Below are positions 45,901-53,283 of a DNA stretch of 64,000 nucleotides, one piece after another. Location: the NCBI GenBank assembly GCA_965223025.1, contig CBDCVP010000021.1, forward strand, positions 62,001 through 126,000, given 5' to 3'. The notes under the pieces are model-generated. The model searched no databases. It was not told the origin of the DNA and worked only from the letters and a program-made list of their open reading frames with translations. A program made the position numbers and the translations under genes. The first letter of the stretch is position 1; the number at the start of each line of letters is the position of its first letter. The stretch comes from JABDMH01 sp965223025. Its GTDB lineage: Bacteria > Bacteroidota > Bacteroidia > Chitinophagales > Saprospiraceae.

Positions 45901-46054
45901 GATAATGGTAGACCTGATAGTGTGGACTCTCTACGACTTTAAAGTCAAAGTTTGTGTACCGTGGCTTGTTTTTGCCGAAATACTGGCCATATACATCTGG
46001 AGTACAGAGTGTGACCACCAGCAGCAATACGGAAGTTAATTCTAAGATTTTCAT
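42983..46054 (-). CDS. Outer-membrane fusion: MA-type metallopeptidase + TolB-like propeller + beta-barrel
   Basis: A 1023-residue exported protein with a signal peptide ending near VYGQ. A gluzincin-like peptidase domain (about 40-260) has HELVH and a downstream Glu in WIVEGMAEY, the usual zinc ligands. Next come several TolB/PD40-type propeller repeats (about 290-560; NPTWSPDGKTI, PTFAYDGKRIAFATDR, NPVWDENDHLYFLSDRDG). The C-terminal 400 residues are an aromatic-rich beta-barrel like surface-antigen/Omp85 proteins. ATG 46054 fits the signal peptide best. Similar fusions occur in Bacteroidota; substrate and role are unknown, but processing of proteins at the outer membrane is plausible. Confidence 0.82.
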   Translation of the reverse strand: MKILELTSVLLLVVTLCTPDVYGQYFGKNKPRYTNFDFKVVESPHYQVYHYLENKEQLTQLMQWSELWYDLHSKLLRDTFFQKNPMVLYNNHADFQQTSAISGQIGVSTGGVTEGLKNRVVMPVAMSNQQTFHVLGHELVHAFQFNMLLNGSDSTGLQSLANLPLWIVEGMAEYMSTGRIDAHTAMWMRNAVVSEDIPTLKDLSRDPRYFPYRYGQAFWSFLTGIYGDDVIKPLFIATAKFGIENAVRMVLGIPLDDLSEAWVKNLKDYYEPMFKGKKHRGEGRKFLSDENSGKLNIAPSISPNGRYVVFLSEKSIFTTDLFLADLRTGKILRKVASTTKKGNIDHLHFLESAGTWSSNSRQFAYVIFKKGRNHLVITETESGKEIDVFPLDDVPAFSNPTWSPDGKTIIVNGLVEGQPDLFAVNLRTKKTTQLTNDDFAEIQPTFAYDGKRIAFATDRVSMTQGRTNGSWKYNLAVMDIEAGTIENLDIFEGADNMNPVWDENDHLYFLSDRDGFRNIYRYHPDSAQITQLTDLITGVSGITKYSPAISINKKGSTMLYTHYLGKSYNVQRAAPTRMEQIKVDADDVDMSSALLPPGNLGQADLVNPALANLDHTPMIDEGDIATVKYRPNFKLDYLGGGAGVGVGTSNTFGTTTGLAGGLDMLFSDVLGYNQIFSTLALNGEIYDFGGQVRYINSRKKIGYGFGLHHIPIRYSYYNQPREDKLETNSGTYDVLNYPYTTVRYFIDGASGLAQYTFSRTMRLESNLSFTRYSTRVDQYNNYYSIFQSGNDLFPGSYIGQDREKQPSIPGFNLYSTGLALVGDNSHFGLTSPLQGYRYRIGADYYTGDFKYSTMLVDLRKYFWFNKFNVSFRALHYGRYGDDANARTLGFLYSIDPTLVRGYSSGALGRSNDVFGLTLDQLEGSKLLVGNAEVRVPFTGPEVLSLIKSGFLITELAAFFDVGMTWKENDQFGEGGTREPQPVASTGIACRINLFGAMILEPYYAKPLRKGAGWNFGLNLIPGW

Positions 46055-46081
46055 GTGGCGAACATTATTTATATCAGGCAT

Positions 46082-46415
46082 CCGACCCCGTATATTTTCT
46101 TAGTAAAAATGCAATTGTACTTGAAGTCTCTCAGCCTCTTAATTTGAGCATCTTTAGTAAAAGATTGATTATCAGTACATTACATTTTTTACTAGCCCTT
46201 GGGTTGGACCTATTACAATCACTAATTAAGACAAGTAAAACCAGCAATAAGTTTGCTTGAAAAATCCAACACACCCCCAATTTTAGACGATTTTAAGGAT
46301 TTTAACCAGAAATTAAGGAGAATAAAACAGTTCCTTAAGGCAATCACTATCTTTGATCCTGCCGGGTTTGGACAGTCTTCCAGGCATTTTCAATACATAA
46401 ATTTCCTTTTGTTTC
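46082..46415. other. Divergent intergenic region upstream of clpB
   Basis: 334 AT-rich bases between the giant peptidase-like gene (minus) and clpB (plus). The candidate clpB promoter at 46348-46355 is the only site I can support. No CIRCE element was seen. Confidence 0.5.
46348..46355 (+). promoter_or_regulatory. Candidate -7 promoter box of clpB (TATCTTTG)
   Basis: Exact TAnnTTTG match 60 bases before the clpB ATG. This suggests housekeeping sigma-factor transcription with a leader of about 55 bases. Confidence 0.5.
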
Positions 46416-49196
46416 ATGACCTACGACAATTTTACCATCAAAGCCCAAGAGGCTATATACAAGGGCCAGCAATTGGCTGGGAGTCTTGAGCAGCAGCAAG
46501 TAGATACCACCCATTTATTGATGTCCATTCTACAATCCGACGAGCAAATCACCGAATTTCTCATGGGTAAGGTGGGGGTGGACATTAGCCAACTCAAAGC
46601 TAAGCTGGCCGATGCCATCAAGAAGTATCCACGTGTTGAAGGAGCTGAAAAGCAATACCTTACGAACGAAGCGAACCAAGCTCTTGCGGCGGCAAAAAAA
46701 ATGCTCAAGGCCTTTGGCGATGAGTACATCTCTGTCGAGCTTATTTTACTAGGTATCCTACAGGGCAAGGATAAAGCTGCGACGATGCTCAAGGATATGG
46801 GGGCTACCGAAAAAAATCTGAAAGCAGCCATCAACGAGTTGCGCAAAGGACACAAGATCACCGATCAGCAGAGCGATAACGAATACAACGCCCTGAAGAA
46901 GTATGCGATCAATCTCAATGAAAGGGCCGAGAGCGGCAAGCTCGATCCTATCATTGGAAGGGATGAAGAGATCAGACGCATCATGCACATTCTGTCCAGA
47001 CGTAAGAAGAACAATCCCATATTAGTGGGTGATGCAGGTGTCGGAAAAACGGCCATCGTAGAGGGCATTGCCTGGCGGATCGTGAAACAAGACGTACCGG
47101 AGAATCTGCGTTCGAAAAACATATTTGTGCTTGATCTTGCTGCCATGGTTGCTGGTGCCAAGTTTAAAGGTGAGTTTGAGGAGCGCCTCAAAGCTGTGAT
47201 CAAGGAGGTACGTACTTCGAGTGGTGAAGTGATCTTATTTATTGACGAGATACATGCGCTCATCGGTGCTGGAGGTGGCCAAGGAGGAATGGATGCAGCA
47301 AATATCTTGAAGCCAGCATTGGCTAGAGGTGAACTGCGCACCATAGGTGCCACTACACCAGACGAGTACCAGAAGTACTTTGAGAAGGATAAAGCACTGG
47401 TGAGGCGCTTTCAGACGGTGTATATAGATGAGCCCAGCACAGAAGATACGATTTCCATATTGCGGGGCATACAGGACAAATATGAAGTGTATCACAAGAT
47501 CGATATTCTCGATGAAGCACTGATTGCGGCGGCTGAATTGTCGCATCGTTATATCACCGAGCGCAAGTTGCCGGACAAGGCCATCGATCTCATTGATGAG
47601 GCTGCAGCCAAACTAAGACTGGAGCTGGACTCCGTACCTGAAGAAATCGATGATTGGGAGCGCAAAGTCATTCAACTCGAGATAGAACGTGAAGCCATCA
47701 AACGCGAAGGTGAAAAGAAGAAACTTGATGCCATCAGCGGGCAAATCGCTAATGCTAAGGAAAAACGCGATGCCTTGCGAGCCGGTTGGGAAAATGAAAA
47801 GGAGGTGGTGGATGCTGTGCAGAACATCAAGAAGACCATCGAAGAGCTGGAGCAGCAAGCCGAGAAAGCCGAACGAGATAGCGATTACGAGACGGTGGCC
47901 AAGATTCGCTATGGTCAGATAAAGGACCAGGAAGCCCTTTTGCAGGCGGCTGAGAAGAAGTTGGACAGCCTGCCCAGCGAGGGTCGCTTTACCAACGAAG
48001 AGGTGACAGCCGCCGAAATCGCCGACGTGGTATCTCGATGGACAGGGATACCGGTGCAAAAAATGCTGCAGAGTGAAAAAACTAAGTTACTCACTCTGGA
48101 AGATGAGATCGGCAAGCACCTGATTGGTCAGCATGAGGCTGTCAAGGCAGTATCCGACGCTGTACGACGAAGCCGAGCCGGTCTTCAAGATCCCAACAAA
48201 CCGATTGGCTCTTTTATCTTCTTGGGTCCCACAGGTGTAGGTAAAACAGAGCTGGCGAAAACCCTGGCTGAGGTCCTCTTTGATGATCAAAGGGCCATCA
48301 CCCGCATCGACATGAGTGAATACCAAGAGAAGCATTCCGTGTCCCGACTGGTGGGTGCACCCCCTGGATATGTCGGCTATGATGAAGGAGGACAACTTAC
48401 TGAGGCGGTACGTCGCAGGCCGTATAGCATCATTTTGCTGGACGAGATCGAGAAGGCTCACCCCGATACTTTCAACGTTTTACTCCAGGTCTTAGATGAT
48501 GGCAGACTGACAGATAATAAAGGCCGGGTCGCAAACTTCAAAAATACCATTGTGATCATGACTTCTAATATGGGTGCCAGTGTGATCCTGGAAAATTTTG
48601 AAGACTTGCAGGCTGTGGGAGATGAACACCGCCAAGAGATCATCGATGCGACCAAGGAAGAGGTCTTTAATCTATTGAAAGAACATCTTAGACCTGAGTT
48701 CTTAAATAGGATCGATGAAAAAATCATGTTCCAGCCGCTCACCAAAGGGGAGATCAAGCAAATCGCTAAACTCCTATTGCGCAAAGTAGAGAAAAACCTG
48801 GGGTACCAAGAGCTCAAGATCCAGCTCACTGAGGGTGGCCTGGACCTCCTGGCAGATCTGGGATACGATCCCCAGTTTGGGGCCCGGCCCTTGAAGAGAG
48901 TCATCGAGAAAGAACTTGTCAACGAGCTCTCGAAACAGGTACTTGCTGGCACATTTACTGCCGGAGAAACCATTTATGTCGGCGAAGAAAACCGAGCTTT
49001 CGTTTTCAGTGAGAAGCCGCATAAGGTATCTACTTCCTCCGTGGCAAAGGGAGTGAAAAAGAAAGATCCCACACCTGTGGAAGAAAAACGCAAAAAACAT
49101 GTGAAGACCTTGGAAAAAGCCACCAGGGATGTGGAGAAGGCTGTCAAGGATCTGAGGGAAGGCACTGGTGATGGTGCGGAAAAAAAGTCGAAGTAG
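46416..49196 (+). CDS. clpB: ATP-dependent disaggregase ClpB
   Basis: A 926-residue Hsp100 disaggregase that works with DnaK to rescue aggregated proteins. Order: N-domain (1-145), NBD1 with Walker A GDAGVGKT (205-212), coiled-coil middle domain (about 410-530), NBD2 with GPTGVGKT (about 604-611) and the C-terminal lid. It is about 60 residues longer than typical ClpB: the last stretch is a lysine/glutamate-rich tail (from about 870) not needed for the fold. It stands alone, with a promoter candidate. Confidence 0.97.
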   Translation: MTYDNFTIKAQEAIYKGQQLAGSLEQQQVDTTHLLMSILQSDEQITEFLMGKVGVDISQLKAKLADAIKKYPRVEGAEKQYLTNEANQALAAAKKMLKAFGDEYISVELILLGILQGKDKAATMLKDMGATEKNLKAAINELRKGHKITDQQSDNEYNALKKYAINLNERAESGKLDPIIGRDEEIRRIMHILSRRKKNNPILVGDAGVGKTAIVEGIAWRIVKQDVPENLRSKNIFVLDLAAMVAGAKFKGEFEERLKAVIKEVRTSSGEVILFIDEIHALIGAGGGQGGMDAANILKPALARGELRTIGATTPDEYQKYFEKDKALVRRFQTVYIDEPSTEDTISILRGIQDKYEVYHKIDILDEALIAAAELSHRYITERKLPDKAIDLIDEAAAKLRLELDSVPEEIDDWERKVIQLEIEREAIKREGEKKKLDAISGQIANAKEKRDALRAGWENEKEVVDAVQNIKKTIEELEQQAEKAERDSDYETVAKIRYGQIKDQEALLQAAEKKLDSLPSEGRFTNEEVTAAEIADVVSRWTGIPVQKMLQSEKTKLLTLEDEIGKHLIGQHEAVKAVSDAVRRSRAGLQDPNKPIGSFIFLGPTGVGKTELAKTLAEVLFDDQRAITRIDMSEYQEKHSVSRLVGAPPGYVGYDEGGQLTEAVRRRPYSIILLDEIEKAHPDTFNVLLQVLDDGRLTDNKGRVANFKNTIVIMTSNMGASVILENFEDLQAVGDEHRQEIIDATKEEVFNLLKEHLRPEFLNRIDEKIMFQPLTKGEIKQIAKLLLRKVEKNLGYQELKIQLTEGGLDLLADLGYDPQFGARPLKRVIEKELVNELSKQVLAGTFTAGETIYVGEENRAFVFSEKPHKVSTSSVAKGVKKKDPTPVEEKRKKHVKTLEKATRDVEKAVKDLREGTGDGAEKKSK

Positions 49197-49210
49197 TGAG
49201 CCTTCGGGGA

Positions 49211-49360
49211 CTAAAGCTTACTCTTGATGAAGAGTAAGACAAAAAGCCAAACCAGTCCTTTGATCAGAAAAAAGAGAAAGCCCACCAATCCTATGCTCTT
49301 TAGATACCTCATCCATTTAGCGGTAGGTTTTTTGTCGACCTTCTGCTCCTGATTGATCAT
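49211..49360 (-). CDS. Small single-span membrane protein (49 residues)
   Basis: A complete short frame from ATG 49358-49360 to TAG 49211-49213. The product starts MINQEQKVDKK, has a basic stretch (KWMRYLK) and then one hydrophobic helix (about residues 23-45, IGLVGFLFFLIKGLVWLF), ending in a basic KSKL. The positive-inside rule fits an inner-membrane protein with its N-terminus in the cytoplasm. An exact promoter box lies seven bases before the ATG. Similar small 'GFLFFLIKGLVWL' proteins occur in other Bacteroidota, without known function. Its last codons form a perfect 9-bp hairpin. Confidence 0.7.
   Translation of the reverse strand: MINQEQKVDKKPTAKWMRYLKSIGLVGFLFFLIKGLVWLFVLLFIKSKL
49217..49238. 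terminator. Perfect 9-bp hairpin between clpB and the small membrane gene
   Basis: CTTACTCTT (49217-49225) and AAGAGTAAG (49230-49238) pair around a four-base loop. It overlaps the last codons of the 49-residue protein and lies 21 bases past the clpB stop. There is no strong T run on either strand, so it may be a bidirectional 3'-end structure rather than a full terminator. Confidence 0.45.
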
Positions 49361-49366
49361 GCGGAG

Positions 49367-49374
49367 CAAATATA
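49367..49374 (-). promoter_or_regulatory. Candidate -7 promoter box of the small membrane protein (TATATTTG)
   Basis: Exact TAnnTTTG match ending seven bases upstream of ATG 49360. The predicted transcript start is at or within three bases of the start codon, so the mRNA is probably leaderless. Confidence 0.55.
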
Positions 49375-49426
49375 CTGCAGATAATATAAAGAGAGCTTAG
49401 CCTGGTACAGCAGATGAGTGCTCCAG

Positions 49427-50773
49427 CTATTCGCAGCCAATTTCTTGTCTAGACAGTAGATCGGCATTGGGATAGCAATTGCCCGATGGCAATGCACTAG
49501 GCATATACTCCTCCACGTAGGAATCTTGCAGGCTGTGCTTGAGAAAATCTACCAGATCAGCCTTTTGCTGATCCGTAAGATATAGAGGCCTAAATTCAGC
49601 AGCTATCTGTTCGGGTGCCACATCTGGATTTTCAGGGATGGCCCGGTCGAAATATTCCACTACGTCTTCCAAGTTGTTTTTACTGCTTCCATGAAAGTAA
49701 AAGGGAGTACGCTGCAGGTTATACAGTGTGGGCACTTTAAACTTGTGCATATCCTCATCTCGACCAGTAAATCCAGCACGTCCCAGGTTCTTCTTAGCAA
49801 GTTCGGGTCCCTCTTTAAAAGAAACCAGGTCATCTAGGTCTTTGACCCCTATGGCAAAGAATTTCGTGGCGTTAAATGCTGGACTGGTATGACAACTGGT
49901 ACAATTAGCGTCGGTGAAAAATGTCAACGCTCCTCGCTTTTGAGCAGGAGTCAGGGCACTCATGTCTCCTCGCAGATAATCTTGAAACGGTGCACGATAG
50001 GTGGTCAAGGTACGCAGATAGGCAGAGATAGCCAGGCTGGTGGTGACATTTGAGTAGCGGTCTTCTTCCGGTACTTCAGGAAAAGCCGCATCGAAATAAT
50101 GTGTATAGTTGAGGTCTTCAGCCAGCTCGGGTGTCATCTTAAGTCGATGGATATTGAGACCCTCAATGTTTTGTGTCTCCAATCCTTGGTACCCCAGATG
50201 GTTGAGTTCGGTAGCAGGTTCAATGACACCCCAGATATCTTCGGTGCCCACATTGGCACCTCCAGATCCAAACGAACCATTCCACAAGGTGTTTTCGGCT
50301 GCGTAGGCTACATTTAAGACATTAAGTGGTCTGATGCCCTGTACATCCATCTGGTCCTCATCGTACAACTGGTGTTTGACCCTACTCTCTCCTTTATAGC
50401 CATATCCAAACCCTCCTTCACCAATGCCTTGCCGTCGACCGGGCTTGAAGTCTGCAGCAGGCACATGGCAGCTGGAGCATGAATAGGATTGCATACCCTC
50501 CAAGTTCTTGGGTACGATACCCATACCCGTTTCGAAAAACAAGAATGATCCTAGCTCTACCTTTTTTTGAGTGAGTGGATTCTTGGGATCTTGTGGCAGA
50601 TCAGAGAGTTGATCACTTTCGGGCAGCAGGTAGTAAGCTGCATCGTTGATTGGGGAGGCATTAGAAATCGCTTTCAGTAGATCCAGGTCAATCGCTTCGC
50701 GATCGAATGTATCTGAAACACAGGCGGCCATTCCAAAGCACAACCCTACAAGAAGTAAGGTTAAACGGTTCAT
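49427..50773 (-). CDS. Di-haem cytochrome c peroxidase family lipoprotein
   Basis: A 448-residue exported protein with lipobox FGMAAC (Cys18). Two c-type haem sites are visible, CSSCH (99-103) and CTSCH (291-295), the arrangement of bacterial cytochrome c peroxidase and MauG-like enzymes. It would reduce peroxide or oxidise a substrate at the cell surface using electrons from cytochromes. The frame is open to TTG 50803, but that codon is inside a promoter box, so ATG 50773 is the start. It is divergent from the cytochrome operon at 51.0-53.2 kb. Confidence 0.92.
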   Translation of the reverse strand: MNRLTLLLVGLCFGMAACVSDTFDREAIDLDLLKAISNASPINDAAYYLLPESDQLSDLPQDPKNPLTQKKVELGSFLFFETGMGIVPKNLEGMQSYSCSSCHVPAADFKPGRRQGIGEGGFGYGYKGESRVKHQLYDEDQMDVQGIRPLNVLNVAYAAENTLWNGSFGSGGANVGTEDIWGVIEPATELNHLGYQGLETQNIEGLNIHRLKMTPELAEDLNYTHYFDAAFPEVPEEDRYSNVTTSLAISAYLRTLTTYRAPFQDYLRGDMSALTPAQKRGALTFFTDANCTSCHTSPAFNATKFFAIGVKDLDDLVSFKEGPELAKKNLGRAGFTGRDEDMHKFKVPTLYNLQRTPFYFHGSSKNNLEDVVEYFDRAIPENPDVAPEQIAAEFRPLYLTDQQKADLVDFLKHSLQDSYVEEYMPSALPSGNCYPNADLLSRQEIGCE

Positions 50774-50800
50774 GTGTTCTGTTAGGTCTTGAGTCAGCAT

Positions 50801-50808
50801 CAAATTTA
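50801..50808 (-). promoter_or_regulatory. Candidate -7 promoter box of the peroxidase gene (TAAATTTG)
   Basis: Exact TAnnTTTG match on the minus strand, 27 bases before ATG 50773. It overlaps the alternative TTG start and so excludes it. Confidence 0.55.
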
Positions 50809-50994
50809 CAAAATTCTGCGAAATTTTAAAATCGGTACAAATATTGCCCTGTTCATATTAGACGGTAAACTCATAAGAGTCAGCGGAATATCTATCTGAA
50901 GGCCCTATATGTTAAAAGACGAGAAAATGCCACAGATTCCACAAATGATCTATGCAAGAATCGTTCCTTTGTGACTACTAAGAAGATATGAATC

Positions 50995-51342
50995 GTGAAA
51001 GATGTAAATAACACGTTGATTGCTCTGGGACTGGCCATTTTGTTGCTGTTGGCCTGTACCGCCGACAGCGTAATGCCTCCTGAGCCATGTGCGGAGATTA
51101 TTCCCTATAGTGAGGGCATCGATGAGCTGGTTGAGAATACGTGTAATCTAAGCGGTTGTCACGACGGCTCTAGTGGCGTAGGCAATTACAACTCCTATCA
51201 GGGCATCAGGCGGTCACTAGAAAATGGTCAATTTAAGCAGTTGGTGTTAATCGAAAAGTCCATGCCCCAAGGCAATACGCTGTCGAAAGATGAATTTGAG
51301 CGATTCCGTTGTTGGGCAGAGGGTGGTTATCCTGAAAATTAG
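50995..51342 (+). CDS. Small lipoprotein with CX4CH cytochrome-like motif
   Basis: A 115-residue lipoprotein (lipobox LLLAC, Cys21). It carries C50-NLSG-C55-H56, a CX4CH motif rather than the normal CXXCH, and a later Met90 in KSMPQG that could be the sixth ligand. The C-terminus (LSKDEFERFRCWAEGGYPEN) is typical of a group of planctomycete/Bacteroidota mini-cytochromes. Whether haem is attached is not certain. The start is GTG 50995, because ATG in another frame nearby is blocked by stops. It is the first gene of an operon with the DUF5777 barrel and the di-haem cytochrome. Confidence 0.78.
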   Translation: MKDVNNTLIALGLAILLLLACTADSVMPPEPCAEIIPYSEGIDELVENTCNLSGCHDGSSGVGNYNSYQGIRRSLENGQFKQLVLIEKSMPQGNTLSKDEFERFRCWAEGGYPEN

Positions 51343-51351
51343 TAAAGCATA

Positions 51352-52212
51352 ATGCTCATGAAAAGAATCAGCTTCATCCTTCTCTTAGGTGTTCCTTTAT
51401 ACTTGTTTGGCCAGCGGCCTTTGCCGATCTTCAGTGATCGTAAAATCATCAATTCACATTCGACAGAAACGCTATTGCAACGCCAGTTGGATTTTAGGGT
51501 TGCGCATCGATTTGGTGATTTGTTGGGAGATGATGGCGGTTGGAGCAGCTTTTATGGCCTAGAGACCGCTCGTGATATCTTGATCGGCTTTGACTACGGT
51601 GTAACCGATTATCTGATGTTGGGAGTGAATCGTACCAAGGGCTCAGGACCCCTTCGCATGCTGATCAACGGTTATTTTAAGTATAAATTGGCTGGTCAAA
51701 GGGATGACGGAGATCGTCCGTTGGCGGTTACCTTTTTAGGCATGGGCACCATATCCACCATGCCGCAAAGTGATGATATCTCTGCCATTAACAATTTTCC
51801 CAAGTTCGCGCACCGAATGAGTTACCACGCTCAGTTAATGGTTGGTAAGCGGTTTTCAGATCGATTATCTATGCAATTCAACACGGCTTATACGCATCGC
51901 AATTTTGTGGCTCTCAACGATGTTAATTATGTGCTCAGTTTGGGATTGGCCGCCCGGCAGCGCATCAGTAAAAGACTGGCCATTTTACTAGACCTCAATT
52001 ATCCCATGCGATTTAGAGATGTCGATTTTGACGCTACGGTACCCATTGGAGTGGGTCTTGAGTGGATGACTGGAGGTGGCCATGTATTTCAGATCAATTT
52101 TACCAATGCAGGTGGCCTGACCGAGACCGATTACTTGTCTAATACACAGTCACGGTGGGAAGATGGGCAGTTTAGGCTTGGTTTTACCATCTCGCGACAA
52201 TTTAAAATATAG
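51352..52212 (+). CDS. DUF5777 family beta-barrel protein
   Basis: A 286-residue protein with a signal peptide cleaved near LFGQ-RP. The mature part alternates polar and aromatic residues and ends in Phe-Lys-Ile, like small outer-membrane barrels; it matches DUF5777 by landmarks such as QLDFRVAHRFGDL. It sits nine bases after the CX4CH lipoprotein and five bases before the cytochrome gene. DUF5777 genes often travel with cytochromes, suggesting an outer-membrane conduit or anchor for electron transfer; this is inference. Confidence 0.83.
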   Translation: MLMKRISFILLLGVPLYLFGQRPLPIFSDRKIINSHSTETLLQRQLDFRVAHRFGDLLGDDGGWSSFYGLETARDILIGFDYGVTDYLMLGVNRTKGSGPLRMLINGYFKYKLAGQRDDGDRPLAVTFLGMGTISTMPQSDDISAINNFPKFAHRMSYHAQLMVGKRFSDRLSMQFNTAYTHRNFVALNDVNYVLSLGLAARQRISKRLAILLDLNYPMRFRDVDFDATVPIGVGLEWMTGGGHVFQINFTNAGGLTETDYLSNTQSRWEDGQFRLGFTISRQFKI

Positions 52213-52217
52213 ATCAA

Positions 52218-53237
52218 ATGACGCGAATTACGCGAGTGGTTTGTCTGGGAGTTTTTGTCTTATTGGCCTTCCGAGTCCATGAAGGACCTATAAATCCAGA
52301 TCATCCGGTGGCAGGTCTTTTGGAAACCTTTGGTGAGCCACCCCTGCCGCACAAGCCCAAGATGAATCTCAAGGGTGTGAGCATCGAGCGTGGAAGAGAT
52401 ATTGTCATCAACGGTTGGAGCAAAGCAAACCATCAGCGGTCACGCACACAAAGTAAGCATTTCACTTGTATTGCCTGCCACAATATCCAACGCGAAGAAC
52501 CCGACCTGGCCACTCCGGATCCGGCTGCCCGTTTACTATACGCAGCCCAGCATGGGTTACCCTACTTGCCGGGAAGTCCACTCTACGGCATCGTGAATCG
52601 AACCTCCTTCTACAACGGTGATTATGTAAAAAAGTACGGTGACTTGGTCGAACCAGCCAAGCATGATTTGCGAGCTGCCATAGCGCTCTGCGCTGTGGAG
52701 TGTTCTCAGGGAAGGCCCCTCAAATCGTATGAAATGGAGTCGGTCTTGGCATACCTATGGACGCTGGAACTGAAACTAAAAGATCTACGCCTCACTGCGC
52801 AAGAAATGGAGCAACTCAACAAATCTTTTTCGGATGGCTCTGATCGAAAGGCATCAGTCGAGATCTTAAAATCTAAGTATCTGGATCACTCTCCAGCTAC
52901 TTTCGTCGATCCCCCAAAGGACAGGGTGGAGGGTGTTGGCTTACCGGGTGTGCCCGAGCACGGCAAATTGATTTATGACTTGAGTTGTCAGCATTGCCAC
53001 CTCAATCATCCTATCTCTTATCTTTTGTTGGATAATGAAGAGACTACCTTCAGGCATCTACTCAAACAAGCAGGTAAATATGCACCACATTCGATTTATC
53101 AGGTGGTGAGGTATGGCACCTCACCAACTGGTGGTGATGAGGCATACATGCCCCTCTACACTGCTGAGCGCCTGTCAGACCAACAACTTGCTGATCTCCA
53201 ATCTTATATAGAACAAATGGCTGAAGGAGCGTTGTGA
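52218..53237 (+). CDS. Di-haem cytochrome c
   Basis: A 339-residue exported protein with two classical haem sites, CIACH (84-88) and CQHCH (257-261). An N-terminal hydrophobic segment (about 5-19) is a signal peptide or anchor. Typical cytochrome c helices surround each site (GRDIVINGWSK; MPLYTAERLSDQQLADLQSYI). It is the third gene of the electron-transfer operon and may pass electrons to the divergent peroxidase. Confidence 0.88.
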   Translation: MTRITRVVCLGVFVLLAFRVHEGPINPDHPVAGLLETFGEPPLPHKPKMNLKGVSIERGRDIVINGWSKANHQRSRTQSKHFTCIACHNIQREEPDLATPDPAARLLYAAQHGLPYLPGSPLYGIVNRTSFYNGDYVKKYGDLVEPAKHDLRAAIALCAVECSQGRPLKSYEMESVLAYLWTLELKLKDLRLTAQEMEQLNKSFSDGSDRKASVEILKSKYLDHSPATFVDPPKDRVEGVGLPGVPEHGKLIYDLSCQHCHLNHPISYLLLDNEETTFRHLLKQAGKYAPHSIYQVVRYGTSPTGGDEAYMPLYTAERLSDQQLADLQSYIEQMAEGAL

Positions 53238-53283
53238 TTTGGAAACTTCTGTCCCCCTGCATTATGATAACTTAGGTACTTGC

